Of a stretch of 64,000 bases of DNA, positions 1-8,659 are shown piece by piece. A model generated the notes under the pieces. The model made no database searches. It was not told the DNA's origin and saw nothing but the letters and a program-made list of their open reading frames with translations. Both the position numbers and the translations under genes were made by a program. The DNA is from Phlyctochytrium arcticum. Taxonomy: Eukaryota > Chytridiomycota > Chytridiomycetes > Chytridiales > Chytridiaceae. The stretch spans positions 62,001 to 126,000 of the forward strand of contig JAHLKI010000004.1 in assembly GCA_025602905.1 (NCBI GenBank), written 5' to 3'. The first letter of the stretch is position 1. Each line of letters opens with the position of its first letter.

Positions 1-121
1 GGACATTATCCCACTCTCGGCAGTCCTTCAGAAGCCGCCGAACCTTGGCATTGTCGTTGGCCTTGACAGCTTTAACGAGGGCAATCTGTCGCCGTTGAAG
101 TTCTATTTGAGTCACCGGCAT
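1..121 (-). pseudogene. Ankyrin-like gene, 5' end only (cut by window edge)
   Basis: The first 40 codons of a minus-strand ORF start with ATG at 121 and run off the left edge. The translation (MPVTQIELQRRQ...) matches the N-terminus of the gene starting at 2152 at 33 of 40 residues, so the two are paralogs lying head to head about 2 kb apart. The visible part is a helical segment rich in Lys and Arg. The ankyrin-like label comes from the better-seen copy on the right. Whether this copy is intact cannot be seen here. Confidence 0.6.
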
Positions 122-2151
122 ACTTTTGTCCTGTGCTTCGGATCCAGTCAGAGATCATTTCCAATGCCGATTTCCGCTGATCTTACCTCGCTCCGATATT
201 GAATTTCCCAGGGAAATGCATGACGGAATAAACGTATGAATTCATGAATTCGGGAAATTTCGAACAGGCTCTTCCGATTCTTTCCGACTTCCGATCTCTC
301 CCGATCATTGTAGATCCAAAAACTCCGCTCAGTCCGCTGGCCTAGCCGCTGGCCCAGCCTTGGGTCGTCAAACATCCCAACTAAGGACTTCAACTTCTAG
401 AACCGGAATAAAACCTCATCGCGCTGGGGTAACGCCTTTTGGGGGGCGCGTCCAGACAGCAAATTGTTGGTAGCCATTTTGACGTGCATTTCGACGACCA
501 GGGACATGCACATACGCGCTATATACCAGCACCGGACGTGGCCAGAAACGAATTCGTTGGATGATTTTGGTAAAGTAGTTTCTTTCCTTGATCCTTTTCA
601 AGGACTAGTGAATAATTTTTAGCTCTCCCCGAGCTCGACCCGGTGGGATCTCGTCCTCCAGGAATATGCACATACACTGCAAACATCTGAGCCGGCCAGA
701 AACGGAGTTCTTGGTCAATTCTGGTATAGTACAGGTTCATTTCTTTGATTATTTTTGGAGGACTGTAGACTGTTTGAGGAAGGTTTTTAGCTCTCCCTGA
801 GTTAGGTCCCGTGGGATATCCACAGCCAGTGACAGGTACATCTGAGGCGGCCAGAAACAGATTTCTTGGTGGATTTTGGTACAGCATAGGTTCATTTCCT
901 TATAATTTTTGGAATACTCTGGACTGTTTGAGGAAGGTTTTTTACTGCTATGTCCTGCGGCCGATGCCAGTGGGTCCCGCGTAACGGTTGCTTTTTGGCC
1001 GATCGCGCAAAGGTCGCCATGTATGTAAATTTAGAGAACACTTGAAAGGTAGTATAGTAGGATGTGTTTCAGTTGAGTTGAGTTACAGTACTAGTACATG
1101 ATTCCCTTCTTCTTCAGACCAGCTTTGACTGTTTCAGTATATTGCGCAGCATCAGACGAAAGAAAGTACAAATTCAAGCTGGTCAGACCGCACTTGATTG
1201 AAGGATGTAAAGGAAAGGCAATGTCGGCCTGGGGTAAAAGCATACCACCGGTAACAAAATTGGTGCGAGCGCGGATAACAAACACTCAAAGGCAAATGGT
1301 ACCATCCAATTTATCCCCCAATCTGTCCGGAAAGATTTCAGTGGTAAGACTGCGGGCGCGCTAGGGAAGCACCGCCGACATGGGTTTTCCTAATATAATC
1401 ATTGAACTCTAACCTTCACCGCCGTCAACAGTTTGCGCCAGCGTTTTACTACTGTAGTCTCTAACCTAACACATTCCTTTACAATAAAACACTCAAGACC
1501 CCCACCACGGTAGGTCCCTAAGGCCTAACCCAAACCTATGTCGGGCGCACCTCTGGCGCGTTCGACATACAGGATTCTAGATAATTCAGCTGGTTGAGAT
1601 CATAGCACAAAATGACATTGGAGAAAAAAAAGGTGACTTTTGCTGCAAGTGCTGCAAGACAGGCTGCAAGATGGCAAGTTGCTGCGCAGCACCCAAGAAC
1701 CTCGTTCAGAAGGATAGGGGAGAACACGACGATTCCGTGAAAATTGAAATGATAAACAAGAAACTCACTCACGTAAACCAGTTCCATGAGAGGTTTCCAC
1801 AGCAAAATATTGGAAATGGAGGAAAAATACGGCTGGTTTGATAAAGGTGCTGGGGGTAAATTAAGAACCACTGTGGGAGGCGGCTGGGCAACCAACGGTA
1901 AGATCCTGTAAGGACTTTTTCCATTGCTGCTGCGTAGTACAATCCCCCGATTTTTCCAGAGGATACGAACTCCTCCTGAGATACAAACAGAATCTCGTTT
2001 GGGATCCCTACTCTTCACTCGCAAAAAAAGGAGTATCTAGTAGTCGCCGAGTATGTAGAGAACTGTCATGTGGAAAATTGGGGACTGTGCGTCAAATTGG
2101 GCGGACTTGTTTGGCTTTTCCCTGGGAAATTCCTTCTCACAAGAAAGAAAT
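122..2151. other. Intergenic region between two divergent ankyrin-like copies
   Basis: No convincing gene. It holds a degenerate tandem repeat (separate entry). A minus-strand open stretch at 1091-1285 ends with a Lys-rich tail (KAGLKKKGIMY) and looks like a possible 3' exon of an unrecognised gene. A 162-codon minus-strand ORF at 1536-2024 has a hydrophobic Cys/Ala-rich C-terminal part but no recognisable domain. I do not call either as a gene. Confidence 0.4.
541..960. repeat. Degenerate tandem repeat, about 155-bp unit
   Basis: The marker GCCAGAAAC recurs at about 541, 695 and 850, giving a period near 155 bp. Each unit then has a variant of TTCTTGG...ATTTTGGTA, a GTTCATTTCCTT-like block and, in the later copies, GACTGTTTGAGGAAGG. 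The last unit is partial. A diverged partial unit may precede 541, since a CATGCACATAC-like string occurs at about 507 and again near 667. Copies differ by substitutions and small indels, so it is an old array. Confidence 0.65.
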
Positions 2152-3678
2152 ATGCCGATGACCCAGTTGGAGCTTCAACGGCGACAGGTTGCCCTCGTTA
2201 AAGCTGTCAAAGCCAACGACATTACCAAGGTTCGGCGGCTTCTGAAAAACTGCCGAGAGTGGGATAGTGTCCACCACGGAATTATAAATGGCATGATCCT
2301 ATCGCCGACCTGCCGAATATCGCACCACCCAGACGGAGAACTTTGCTCCTGCTGTTTCAAATCCGGAGAGTGGATGTCGCCTGCGAGAGGCGCTGCCCTT
2401 CACATCGCTATAGCGCTTGGATCGCAAGAACATGGTCAATTTGATTCTCGATTCTGGAACTCTAGTTTCTCCTGGGAACAGGTATTCGTTTTCAGGCACT
2501 GCCGTGGATTTTGAGCAGGTCGATATACACTCCGCTTGCTTTTCGCACGGAATATCAGTTCAACTAGGTGGGCCACTGAATCCGCGGTCAATTCGGCAGT
2601 GAAGAAAGGGAGTTTTCGACTGGTCGAACCATTTATCGAGTATGGCGTCGTAAATCAGCGCATGGTGGTGGAGATTGCAATTCAATTTGGAAAGTTGGAG
2701 GTAGTCCAAGCTCTGACGGAGATGACGCCGTTGGCACCAAACATGGCCGTCTTGTTATCTGATGCTAAATCATCGGCAGCTCACGGGCACCTTGACTTGG
2801 TCAAGTACTTTGTTCAACAGATTCGGCATACGAAAAGCAAGTAGAGGTAGCTGCCCTCGAAATTTTTAAAAAAGCCGTCACTGTACCAGTTTTGGAGTTT
2901 TGTATGCCTCTGACCAATGGGTTATCTGACGACGACCGCAACAAAGCTCTCAACGACGCTCTGAGTCGTGGTCATACTGAGGCTGCAGGTTTTTTGATTC
3001 AACATGGGGCAGCGCACGATCAAAGCACGATCCTTAGTTGTTTGCGCGATACCTCGGAAGAGTCTCACTTTCTATATGTGTGGAACCTGCTAGGCGGTAC
3101 CGGTAACTTTAGCGCTTTGACCCACGATAATAACCGAAACCGTCCGCCCGTCTATGAGGCAATGTCTCGAGGTTACTGGAATGTGCTCGAGACTTGTCTT
3201 GGTCATCCCGCATTCAAAATGACAACGTCACACCGTAGCAATATGGTTCCGGCATTATGCTGGGCCGTCAGGAATCAGCAGGAGAAGCTTCTTTGGCACA
3301 TGATCGAAAATGTACCAGAGTCCAAGTCACTTTCCCATTCCGCGCAGCCCGGCCATGATGCGAATATTCAGTAGATGTCGGGAACTTCTCCTCCCGACCC
3401 GGGAAAGTCCAGCGTTAAGATGGGAACTGTCTGCACTGTCTGACGTTTTCTTTAATCTGATACTCCACTCAAGATCTTTGCCCATGGAAACAGTTGTGAC
3501 CCCCATTGGTCTTGATTCGGAAACGTGTACCGCTGCAGTGGCCGCCCTGCGTCGCATATGCTTGCTTACCGTGAAATTGATGGCTGATGGGAACCAGGAT
3601 GCGTCGCTCAACCAGGATCTTCGACATGAGCTGGTGACATGTGCTGCACTCCCAAACTGCCATACTATTCCCACCTAT
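2152..3678 (+). pseudogene. Ankyrin-like gene, 5' part (frameshifted, split by retrotransposon)
   Basis: Starts at ATG 2152, the position homologous to the start of the left-edge paralog. The translation carries ankyrin-like helices (ALHIAIALG; a KNMVNLILDSG-type segment; AAHGHLDLVKYFV; RGHTEAAGFLIQHGA). The reading frame changes near 2425, 2580, 2825 and 3320 with no GT-AG intron to explain it, so the copy looks decayed. The last frame runs to codon TAT at 3676-3678, where the LTR element begins. It resumes in the same frame at 8660 after the element and the second target-site copy. Function is unknown; ankyrin repeats usually mediate protein binding. Confidence 0.55.
3674..3678. repeat. Target-site duplication, left copy (CCTAT)
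   Basis: CCTAT directly precedes the left LTR and recurs directly after the right LTR at 8655-8659. A 5-bp duplication is typical of LTR-element integrases and fixes the element boundaries. Confidence 0.9.
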
Positions 3679-3930
3679 TAACGTGATAATCCTCTTGATG
3701 GATGGATGGATGGCACCACACGTTCTCGTTCGCGCAAGGTAGTTCACACGCTATGTATTGTAAGGTCCAACCTCTCAAACAGAGGTCTGGCATCGACTCT
3801 ATATGTACACAACTGGGACACAACTTCGACCGCTAATATAACTACATTTGGCAATCGACTGCGCAAACTAATCTGACATGTCACTTCCACTGCTGCCCTG
3901 CTACCACTGCTGCCAGGCTACATCACAATA
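3679..3930 (-). repeat. LTR (3' LTR of the minus-strand element)
   Basis: 252 bp, nearly identical to 8399-8654. It has four GATG units where the other LTR has five. In element orientation the LTR begins TATTGTGAT and ends ATCACGTTA, so the terminal dinucleotides are TA/TA rather than TG/CA, with a short imperfect terminal inverted repeat. Confidence 0.95.
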
Positions 3931-3938
3931 CTCCCCCT
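3931..3938 (-). other. Polypurine tract of the retrotransposon
   Basis: The minus strand reads AGGGGGAG directly upstream of the 3' LTR (plus strand CTCCCCCT). This is the expected place and composition for the plus-strand DNA primer. It overlaps the last bases of the pol ORF, whose stop is at 3937-3939. Confidence 0.85.
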
Positions 3939-6492
3939 AACCTGCATGCAGTCCGCATAACTTTCGCAGGATGTCGTTGCGTGCTCTTGGAAATGGCTTG
4001 GTAAGGGAATCGGCTACCATCTGATCCGTGGGACAGTACTTGAGCACGAACTGGCCATTGTCCATGCATTCTCTTGTGAAGTGGTATCTGACGTCGATGT
4101 GCTTTGTCTTTTGATGATCCACCGGGTTGTGAGCCATGGCGATAGCTGCCTTGTTATCCTCGTAGATGGTGATCGGTGCGGGGCTTGGGTTCTTCGGTGT
4201 AAGAAGCGATGCTGCAAAGTTCCGTAGCCACAATGCTTCCTTTGATGCTTCGGCTAGCGCGACATATTCCGCCTCTGCGTTTGATTGCGCAGTCGTTCTT
4301 TGTCTCTGGGACTTCCACGAGACAGCTCCCCCGTTCATCAGAAATACGTAGCCACTCATGCTTCTTCTCGTATCCGTACACTTGGCATAATCTGCGTCTG
4401 AATAGCCGACCACCTCCTTGCTGTTTGCTGAGCCGTAAACTAGCTTGAGGTTTTTGGTGTGTTTCGCGTAACGTAGAATGCGGACAACTGCATCTCGGTG
4501 CGACTTGCGGGGATTCACCAAGAACTGAGATACTTTGGATACTGGATAGGCCAGATCGGGTCTTGTTGCCATCACTAGGTACATCAGACTTCCCACCATG
4601 GATTGGTATTCCTTGGTATCGACTGCTTCCTCCAGCTCATTGTTGAATAATGCTACCTTGTGATCCATCGGTGTCGTAATTCCAGGAGTGTCTTGTAAGT
4701 TAAATCGATTAATGATGTCGTCAACATACTTCTCCTGACTTAGTGATATGGTCCGCTTCTCTCGATCCCTGACGACTTGAATTCCCAGTATGTAAGACAA
4801 TTCTCCCATATCTTCCATCTCAAATCGTTCCGTTAAACCGCTCTTGATCGTTTTCATTTCCTCAAGGTTGAGCGTGCAAATGGTGAGATCATCCACGTAG
4901 AGGGATATCATTCCACTAACTTTTCCTTGCTCATCCAACCGTATGTAGAATGCCGAATCGAAGGGTGACGGGGTGAAACTCAGGGAACGCAAAAACTCAT
5001 CGATCGTTTTATTCCATAAGCGGGGCGACTGTTTTAGACCGTATATGCACTTGTTCAGGCGAACATATCTCTTGACTCCGTTGATAATAACGACCATATA
5101 TATTTCCGTATCAAGATCACTGTTCAGAAAAGCTGTCACTACATCCATCTGATGTATCTCCATGTCCAAGTATGCTGCCACCGCCAACATCACTCTCATC
5201 GATGTGAATTTCACTACTGGAGCATGCGTTTCATCAAAGTCTATCCCGGGCCGTTGGCTGAAACCTCTGGCTACTATTCGCGACTTGCATTTCTTGATCG
5301 TGTGATCCGGGTTCCTCTTGACTCTATACACCCACTTTGAGTCGACAATATAGCATCCAACAGGCAAGGCGTTTGGCTCTATGAATGTCCATGTCCCATT
5401 CTTCTCATGAGAATTCAACTCCTCCTCCATTGACTTCTGCCATTCAGCCTTGTGCTTCGACTTCATGGCTGCTGCATATGTCTTTGGCTCATCAATGTCG
5501 TCTATCGGCTCTGTGGCAAATGCTTCTGCGGTAACTTCATGCTCGAATTCCTTCAATGCATCCAGATGTAGGAGATTACTATATGGCTCCCAAGTTGGCT
5601 CATCATCGGCAACCCATTTCACCAAGTAGCTGGTAGATCCGTCCTTCTCAATCCGTTTAGCAAGAATATAGTCCACTTCGCATTCCTCTTCTTCCGTCGC
5701 ATCCGTTATATGATCGGCTTCATTGAATCTCACGTCGCGGGATTCAAACACTTCTTCAGTTTCTTCGTCATATAAACGATACGTGAGCTGCTTTGCATGG
5801 GAATATCCAATTAGTCGAAATGGTCCATCGGCCCGCTTGGCTAATTTCTTTGGTCGAGTTCGGTGGGCAACGGGGACATGAACAAAATATTCACTCCAAA
5901 GCACTCGCAGATGGTGAATTTTTGGTTTTCTACCAAAGAATCTCTCAAAGGGCGTATCATAGTCGATCACTCTACTTGGCGTTCTCCGTCGTAAATAATT
6001 CACCGTGACTGCAACCTCCCCCCACAACTTGAGCGGCATTCCATGGTGATGAATGATGGCTCTAGTTTGATTCAATAGGGTGCGGTTGTACTTCTCCGAG
6101 ATCGCATTTTGTTGCGGTGAATATGGTTGAGTAGGTATGACTTGAATTCCTTCGGCCTCTGCCTCTTGAAGCAACTCCTTGTTCATATACTCACCACCGT
6201 TATCGCATCGTAACTCCTTAATCTTCTTGCCGTGTAATCGCTCTACATATGCCTTGTAGCTTCGCCAATTTGCTGTTGTTTCGTCTTTCGTTTTGAGTAA
6301 ATAAATACTTGGATATCTTGACCATTCGTCAATGAACGTCAGGATATAAAATTTCTCTCCCAGAGAAGCAAGATCAACTTGCAACAAGTCGGTATGGATT
6401 CTCTCTAATAAGTCCTTCGCTGGTCTCCCATTGACGTTGTTGAACGGTAATCTGTGCCCTTTTCCAAAATGACAACCCACGCAGGACGCCAT
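3937..6492 (-). CDS. Copia-type integrase - chromodomain - RT - RNase H
   Basis: 851-codon open frame. The pre-integrase zinc-binding end is at the N-terminus (CVGC). The integrase core has D35, D97 and E133 (HTD, CDNGGEY, SEKYNRT), an exact DD35E spacing. The copia-type IN end (FESRDVRF, about residue 250) is followed by a chromodomain (about 270-318). Reverse transcriptase spans about 365-600 with catalytic YVDD at 532-535, and RNase H follows (YSDADYA; the EAEYVAL region; DNKAAI). The frame really begins upstream: the conserved H-x-LRFGHPG stretch is encoded in this frame before the first ATG and joins the protease part through a frame change near 6610. The catalytic residues I can see are intact. 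Confidence 0.93.
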   Translation of the reverse strand: MASCVGCHFGKGHRLPFNNVNGRPAKDLLERIHTDLLQVDLASLGEKFYILTFIDEWSRYPSIYLLKTKDETTANWRSYKAYVERLHGKKIKELRCDNGGEYMNKELLQEAEAEGIQVIPTQPYSPQQNAISEKYNRTLLNQTRAIIHHHGMPLKLWGEVAVTVNYLRRRTPSRVIDYDTPFERFFGRKPKIHHLRVLWSEYFVHVPVAHRTRPKKLAKRADGPFRLIGYSHAKQLTYRLYDEETEEVFESRDVRFNEADHITDATEEEECEVDYILAKRIEKDGSTSYLVKWVADDEPTWEPYSNLLHLDALKEFEHEVTAEAFATEPIDDIDEPKTYAAAMKSKHKAEWQKSMEEELNSHEKNGTWTFIEPNALPVGCYIVDSKWVYRVKRNPDHTIKKCKSRIVARGFSQRPGIDFDETHAPVVKFTSMRVMLAVAAYLDMEIHQMDVVTAFLNSDLDTEIYMVVIINGVKRYVRLNKCIYGLKQSPRLWNKTIDEFLRSLSFTPSPFDSAFYIRLDEQGKVSGMISLYVDDLTICTLNLEEMKTIKSGLTERFEMEDMGELSYILGIQVVRDREKRTISLSQEKYVDDIINRFNLQDTPGITTPMDHKVALFNNELEEAVDTKEYQSMVGSLMYLVMATRPDLAYPVSKVSQFLVNPRKSHRDAVVRILRYAKHTKNLKLVYGSANSKEVVGYSDADYAKCTDTRRSMSGYVFLMNGGAVSWKSQRQRTTAQSNAEAEYVALAEASKEALWLRNFAASLLTPKNPSPAPITIYEDNKAAIAMAHNPVDHQKTKHIDVRYHFTRECMDNGQFVLKYCPTDQMVADSLTKPFPRARNDILRKLCGLHAG
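5539..5685 (-). other. Chromodomain in the integrase-RT linker
   Basis: Residues about 270-318 of the pol frame read VDYILAKRI...SYLVKW...TWEPYSNL...LKEFE, the standard chromodomain pattern of three strands and a C-terminal helix. Two aromatic cage positions are present (Y of VDY, W of VKW). The third, usually an aromatic after KW(K/R)G, is missing because the loop is shortened to VADDEP. Chromodomains are typical of Ty3/gypsy chromoviruses, where they bind histone marks and guide integration. Confidence 0.85.
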
Positions 6493-6521
6493 ATGCTGTT
6501 CTATTGTGTTGACCTTGAGTC

Positions 6522-6965
6522 CTAAGCCATAAGTTGAATTTGCTTTTTCAAGCGCTTTGATCCCTGGGTGCCCGAAGCGTAGGTGATATGTTCGAAGTTT
6601 AACGACATTCCGGTCCTCTCTTTTCCCGACATTTCCTTGGCCACTGAGTTCTGCATTGCACCGTCCATCCGTTCTGTAGTGATTTCCGAAGTATATGCCT
6701 CCGGATCAAACTCGGTATATCCAACTAGAAACGGCAAGTTTTGATGTACTCTCACATCAAGCAATTTCTCCTTCGTCTTGGTAAGATAAAGTCCAGAATC
6801 AGGCGAGTCGTTTCCGGCAAAACAAGATCCAACTCCTTCAGGTAGTTGCTGAGTAGATATCAAATTCCTGGGGTACTCAGGGGCATAAAGTACGTTGGTA
6901 AATTTGATTTTCTTCTTGGGATCTTTCGGGTTATGAACAGTAAGACTACCAACTCCAATTGCCAT
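6522..6965 (-). pseudogene. Retrotransposon protease C-terminal part and pre-integrase region (frame-shifted segment)
   Basis: This frame continues the protease after its active site (IGVGSLTV...NVLYAPEYPRNLIS, the usual copia protease end) and runs into the Gag pre-integrase linker. It is one base out of frame with the upstream gag and with the downstream pol. Both frame changes have the sense of one missing base. The last 28 codons before its stop are out of frame: the correct frame there gives the conserved LRFGHPG motif. Confidence 0.8.
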
Positions 6966-8314
6966 GGATGGCGCGCTCCCAACTTTCCTGCGGCGATTGG
7001 TATGGGTTCCTTGAGTGGCTTAAAGTCTTCCACTAGGAACTTGTCCTTCATGATGTGTGCAGTTGAGGCTGAGTCCACAGCGATTGAGTAGGTAGATTTT
7101 CGATGAGTGGCAAGCGTTAAGTTTGCTTCCACTTGGGTATGATTGGCCTCGGCATTATCATATCCGCCTTTCTGTTCTTTGAACGCTCTGAACTCGGGAC
7201 AATCTCTGGCGAAGTGATCTTCCTTCTGGCAAACGTAGCATCCTCTACTCTGTCGTTGGCTAAATCCACCGCGTCGACCTCTCTTGCCGCGACCTCGACC
7301 ACGCCCAGAACCGCCGCGCAGCTGAGTGTTATGCGCTTCTACTGACTGTTCCTTGCGATGGGGTTTGTCGACAATTTGCGCGTCATCTTGACGAAGTGCT
7401 GCTGACTTTAATGTCTCAATGTCTTCTAAGTTGCCACCATGAGTATTGACGAGTTCTCTGATTCTCTTGTCCAGACCACGAAGGTAATGATGCTTTTGTT
7501 CATCCAGTGTCATCTTGGGTACTTGCATGACCAACTTGTCAAATGCATCGTTGTAGGCGACGACCGTTGTCTTTTGTTGAAGCTTGTCGAGCTTACTGCG
7601 CACAATCTGACCGTGTTCGGGAGGAACAAATCTTTTCAGCATACGTCCCTTCATATCCGACCAGCTCTCAACATCTTCTGCATCATCGCGCTCCTGTAGA
7701 CTATTCCACCAGACATCAGCCGTCCCAGTGAGCTTGCTTGTTACGAATATAATTTGCCCTTCGTCCTCCAGATCCGCGACACGGAAATAAAGTTCAACTT
7801 TCCGTATGAACTCAAATAAGGTGTGGGGTGCATGGATATTTCCTTCGTAAGTTTTCACAGCGTTACAGGTTGATCTCAGTAGGGAATTGTGCGTTGCGAC
7901 TTGCGATGTCATGGATGCAACTGATCCTGTCGTGGTTCCTCCTCGTGTCCGAAGTGGCAAGATATTTCCTGTCTCCTGATAGCCATCTTCGTGTCGCTCT
8001 CTAGCGCCATTCCTTCCTTGGGTTTCTTGACCCTGAACCACTAACTGTTGTATCAATTCTTTCAGTTGTGACATCTCGTCTTCCATTCGCTCTTGGCGAT
8101 TCTCGAGTCGCCGATGATCTTCTTGATTATAGGCACCTGCGTCGTAAAACTGATCGAGTCCGCCGCTCTCTCGTCGTCTCATATTGCCGCCCTCTGGCGC
8201 AATGTATCCACTCGCTGATGTGCTGCCCTCTGGCGCAACTTGACTACTTGTCTCATCCTCAGTGCCGCCCACTGACGGGTTGATTCGAGCAGACTTTCTG
8301 CTACCGGTAGTCAT
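6860..8314 (-). CDS. Retrotransposon Gag and start of protease
   Basis: 484-codon frame starting at ATG 8314, 85 bp inside the 5' LTR. The N-terminal 60 residues look disordered, then a coiled-coil segment (about 65-95). Residues about 165-315 resemble the Retrotrans_gag capsid family common in Ty3/gypsy elements (VWWNSLQ, W-x3-K-x2-LKRF, YLRGLD). An Arg/Gly-rich RNA-binding stretch follows (about 335-350), then one CCHC zinc knuckle (C359-x2-C362-x4-H367-x4-C372). The aspartic protease begins with VDSASTAH (D414) in place of the usual DSGAS. About the last 38 residues, past roughly 447, are out of frame with the rest of the protease. Confidence 0.88.
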   Translation of the reverse strand: MTTGSRKSARINPSVGGTEDETSSQVAPEGSTSASGYIAPEGGNMRRRESGGLDQFYDAGAYNQEDHRRLENRQERMEDEMSQLKELIQQLVVQGQETQGRNGARERHEDGYQETGNILPLRTRGGTTTGSVASMTSQVATHNSLLRSTCNAVKTYEGNIHAPHTLFEFIRKVELYFRVADLEDEGQIIFVTSKLTGTADVWWNSLQERDDAEDVESWSDMKGRMLKRFVPPEHGQIVRSKLDKLQQKTTVVAYNDAFDKLVMQVPKMTLDEQKHHYLRGLDKRIRELVNTHGGNLEDIETLKSAALRQDDAQIVDKPHRKEQSVEAHNTQLRGGSGRGRGRGKRGRRGGFSQRQSRGCYVCQKEDHFARDCPEFRAFKEQKGGYDNAEANHTQVEANLTLATHRKSTYSIAVDSASTAHIMKDKFLVEDFKPLKEPIPIAAGKLGARHPWQLELVVLLFITRKIPRRKSNLPTYFMPLSTPGI

Positions 8315-8384
8315 TCTTCTTGGCGATAGATTCTTCTTGGGATCCTTAGCTGAGCTCTCTCTCTTTCTTGCGTGTGACTAAACA

Positions 8385-8398
8385 CAGGGCTCATAACC
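8385..8398 (-). other. Primer binding site matching the 5' half of initiator tRNA-Met
   Basis: The plus strand reads CAGGGCTCATAACC, directly next to the 5' LTR. This is the anticodon stem-loop sequence of eukaryotic initiator tRNA-Met (CAT anticodon in the middle), so element RNA is complementary to that internal part and not to the tRNA 3' end. The Drosophila copia element is known to prime from a cleaved 5' half of initiator tRNA-Met, and this site fits the same mechanism. Confidence 0.8.
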
Positions 8399-8654
8399 TA
8401 ACGTGATAATCCTCTTGATGGATGGATGGATGGATGGCACCACACGTTCTCGTTCGCGCAAGGTAGTTCACACGCTATGTATTGTAAGGTCCAACCTCTC
8501 AAACAGAGGTCTGGCATCGACTCTATATGTACACAACTGGGACACAACTTCGACCGCTAATATAACTACATTTGGCAATCGACTGCGCAAACTAATCTGA
8601 CATGTCACTTCCACTGCTGCCCTGCTACCACTGCTGCCAGACTACATCACAATA
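8399..8654 (-). repeat. LTR (5' LTR of the minus-strand element)
   Basis: 256 bp copy of the LTR. It differs from the left copy by one extra GATG unit (five copies) and one substitution. As the 5' LTR it should carry the element promoter; I see no clear TATA box. Confidence 0.95.
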
Positions 8655-8659
8655 CCTAT
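8655..8659. repeat. Target-site duplication, right copy (CCTAT)
   Basis: Identical to 3674-3678. Removing the element and one copy rejoins the host frame exactly (TAT at 3676-3678 to TTT at 8660-8662). Confidence 0.9.

Larger units (their letters stand above)
3679..8654 (-). mobile_element. Copia-order LTR retrotransposon with chromodomain
   Basis: A nearly complete minus-strand element of 4976 bp. It has two LTRs (252 and 256 bp), a 5-bp target duplication, a primer binding site and a polypurine tract. Gene order is gag, protease, integrase, chromodomain, RT, RNase H, which is Ty1/copia order. The LTRs differ by one GATG unit and one substitution (GGCTAC against GACTAC near the end), so insertion was recent. 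Two single-base frame changes interrupt gag-pol, near 6970 and 6610. These could be disabling mutations, sequencing errors or, less likely, recoding sites. The element disrupts the ankyrin-like gene. Confidence 0.95.

Noticed and set aside
8384..8398. Fragment of a tRNA-Met gene
   Set aside because: Only the anticodon stem-loop is present and it abuts the LTR exactly, so it is a primer binding site.
3679..8654. Ty3/gypsy chromovirus
   Set aside because: Integrase precedes RT and the RT and RNase H motifs are copia-type; only Gag and the chromodomain look gypsy-like.
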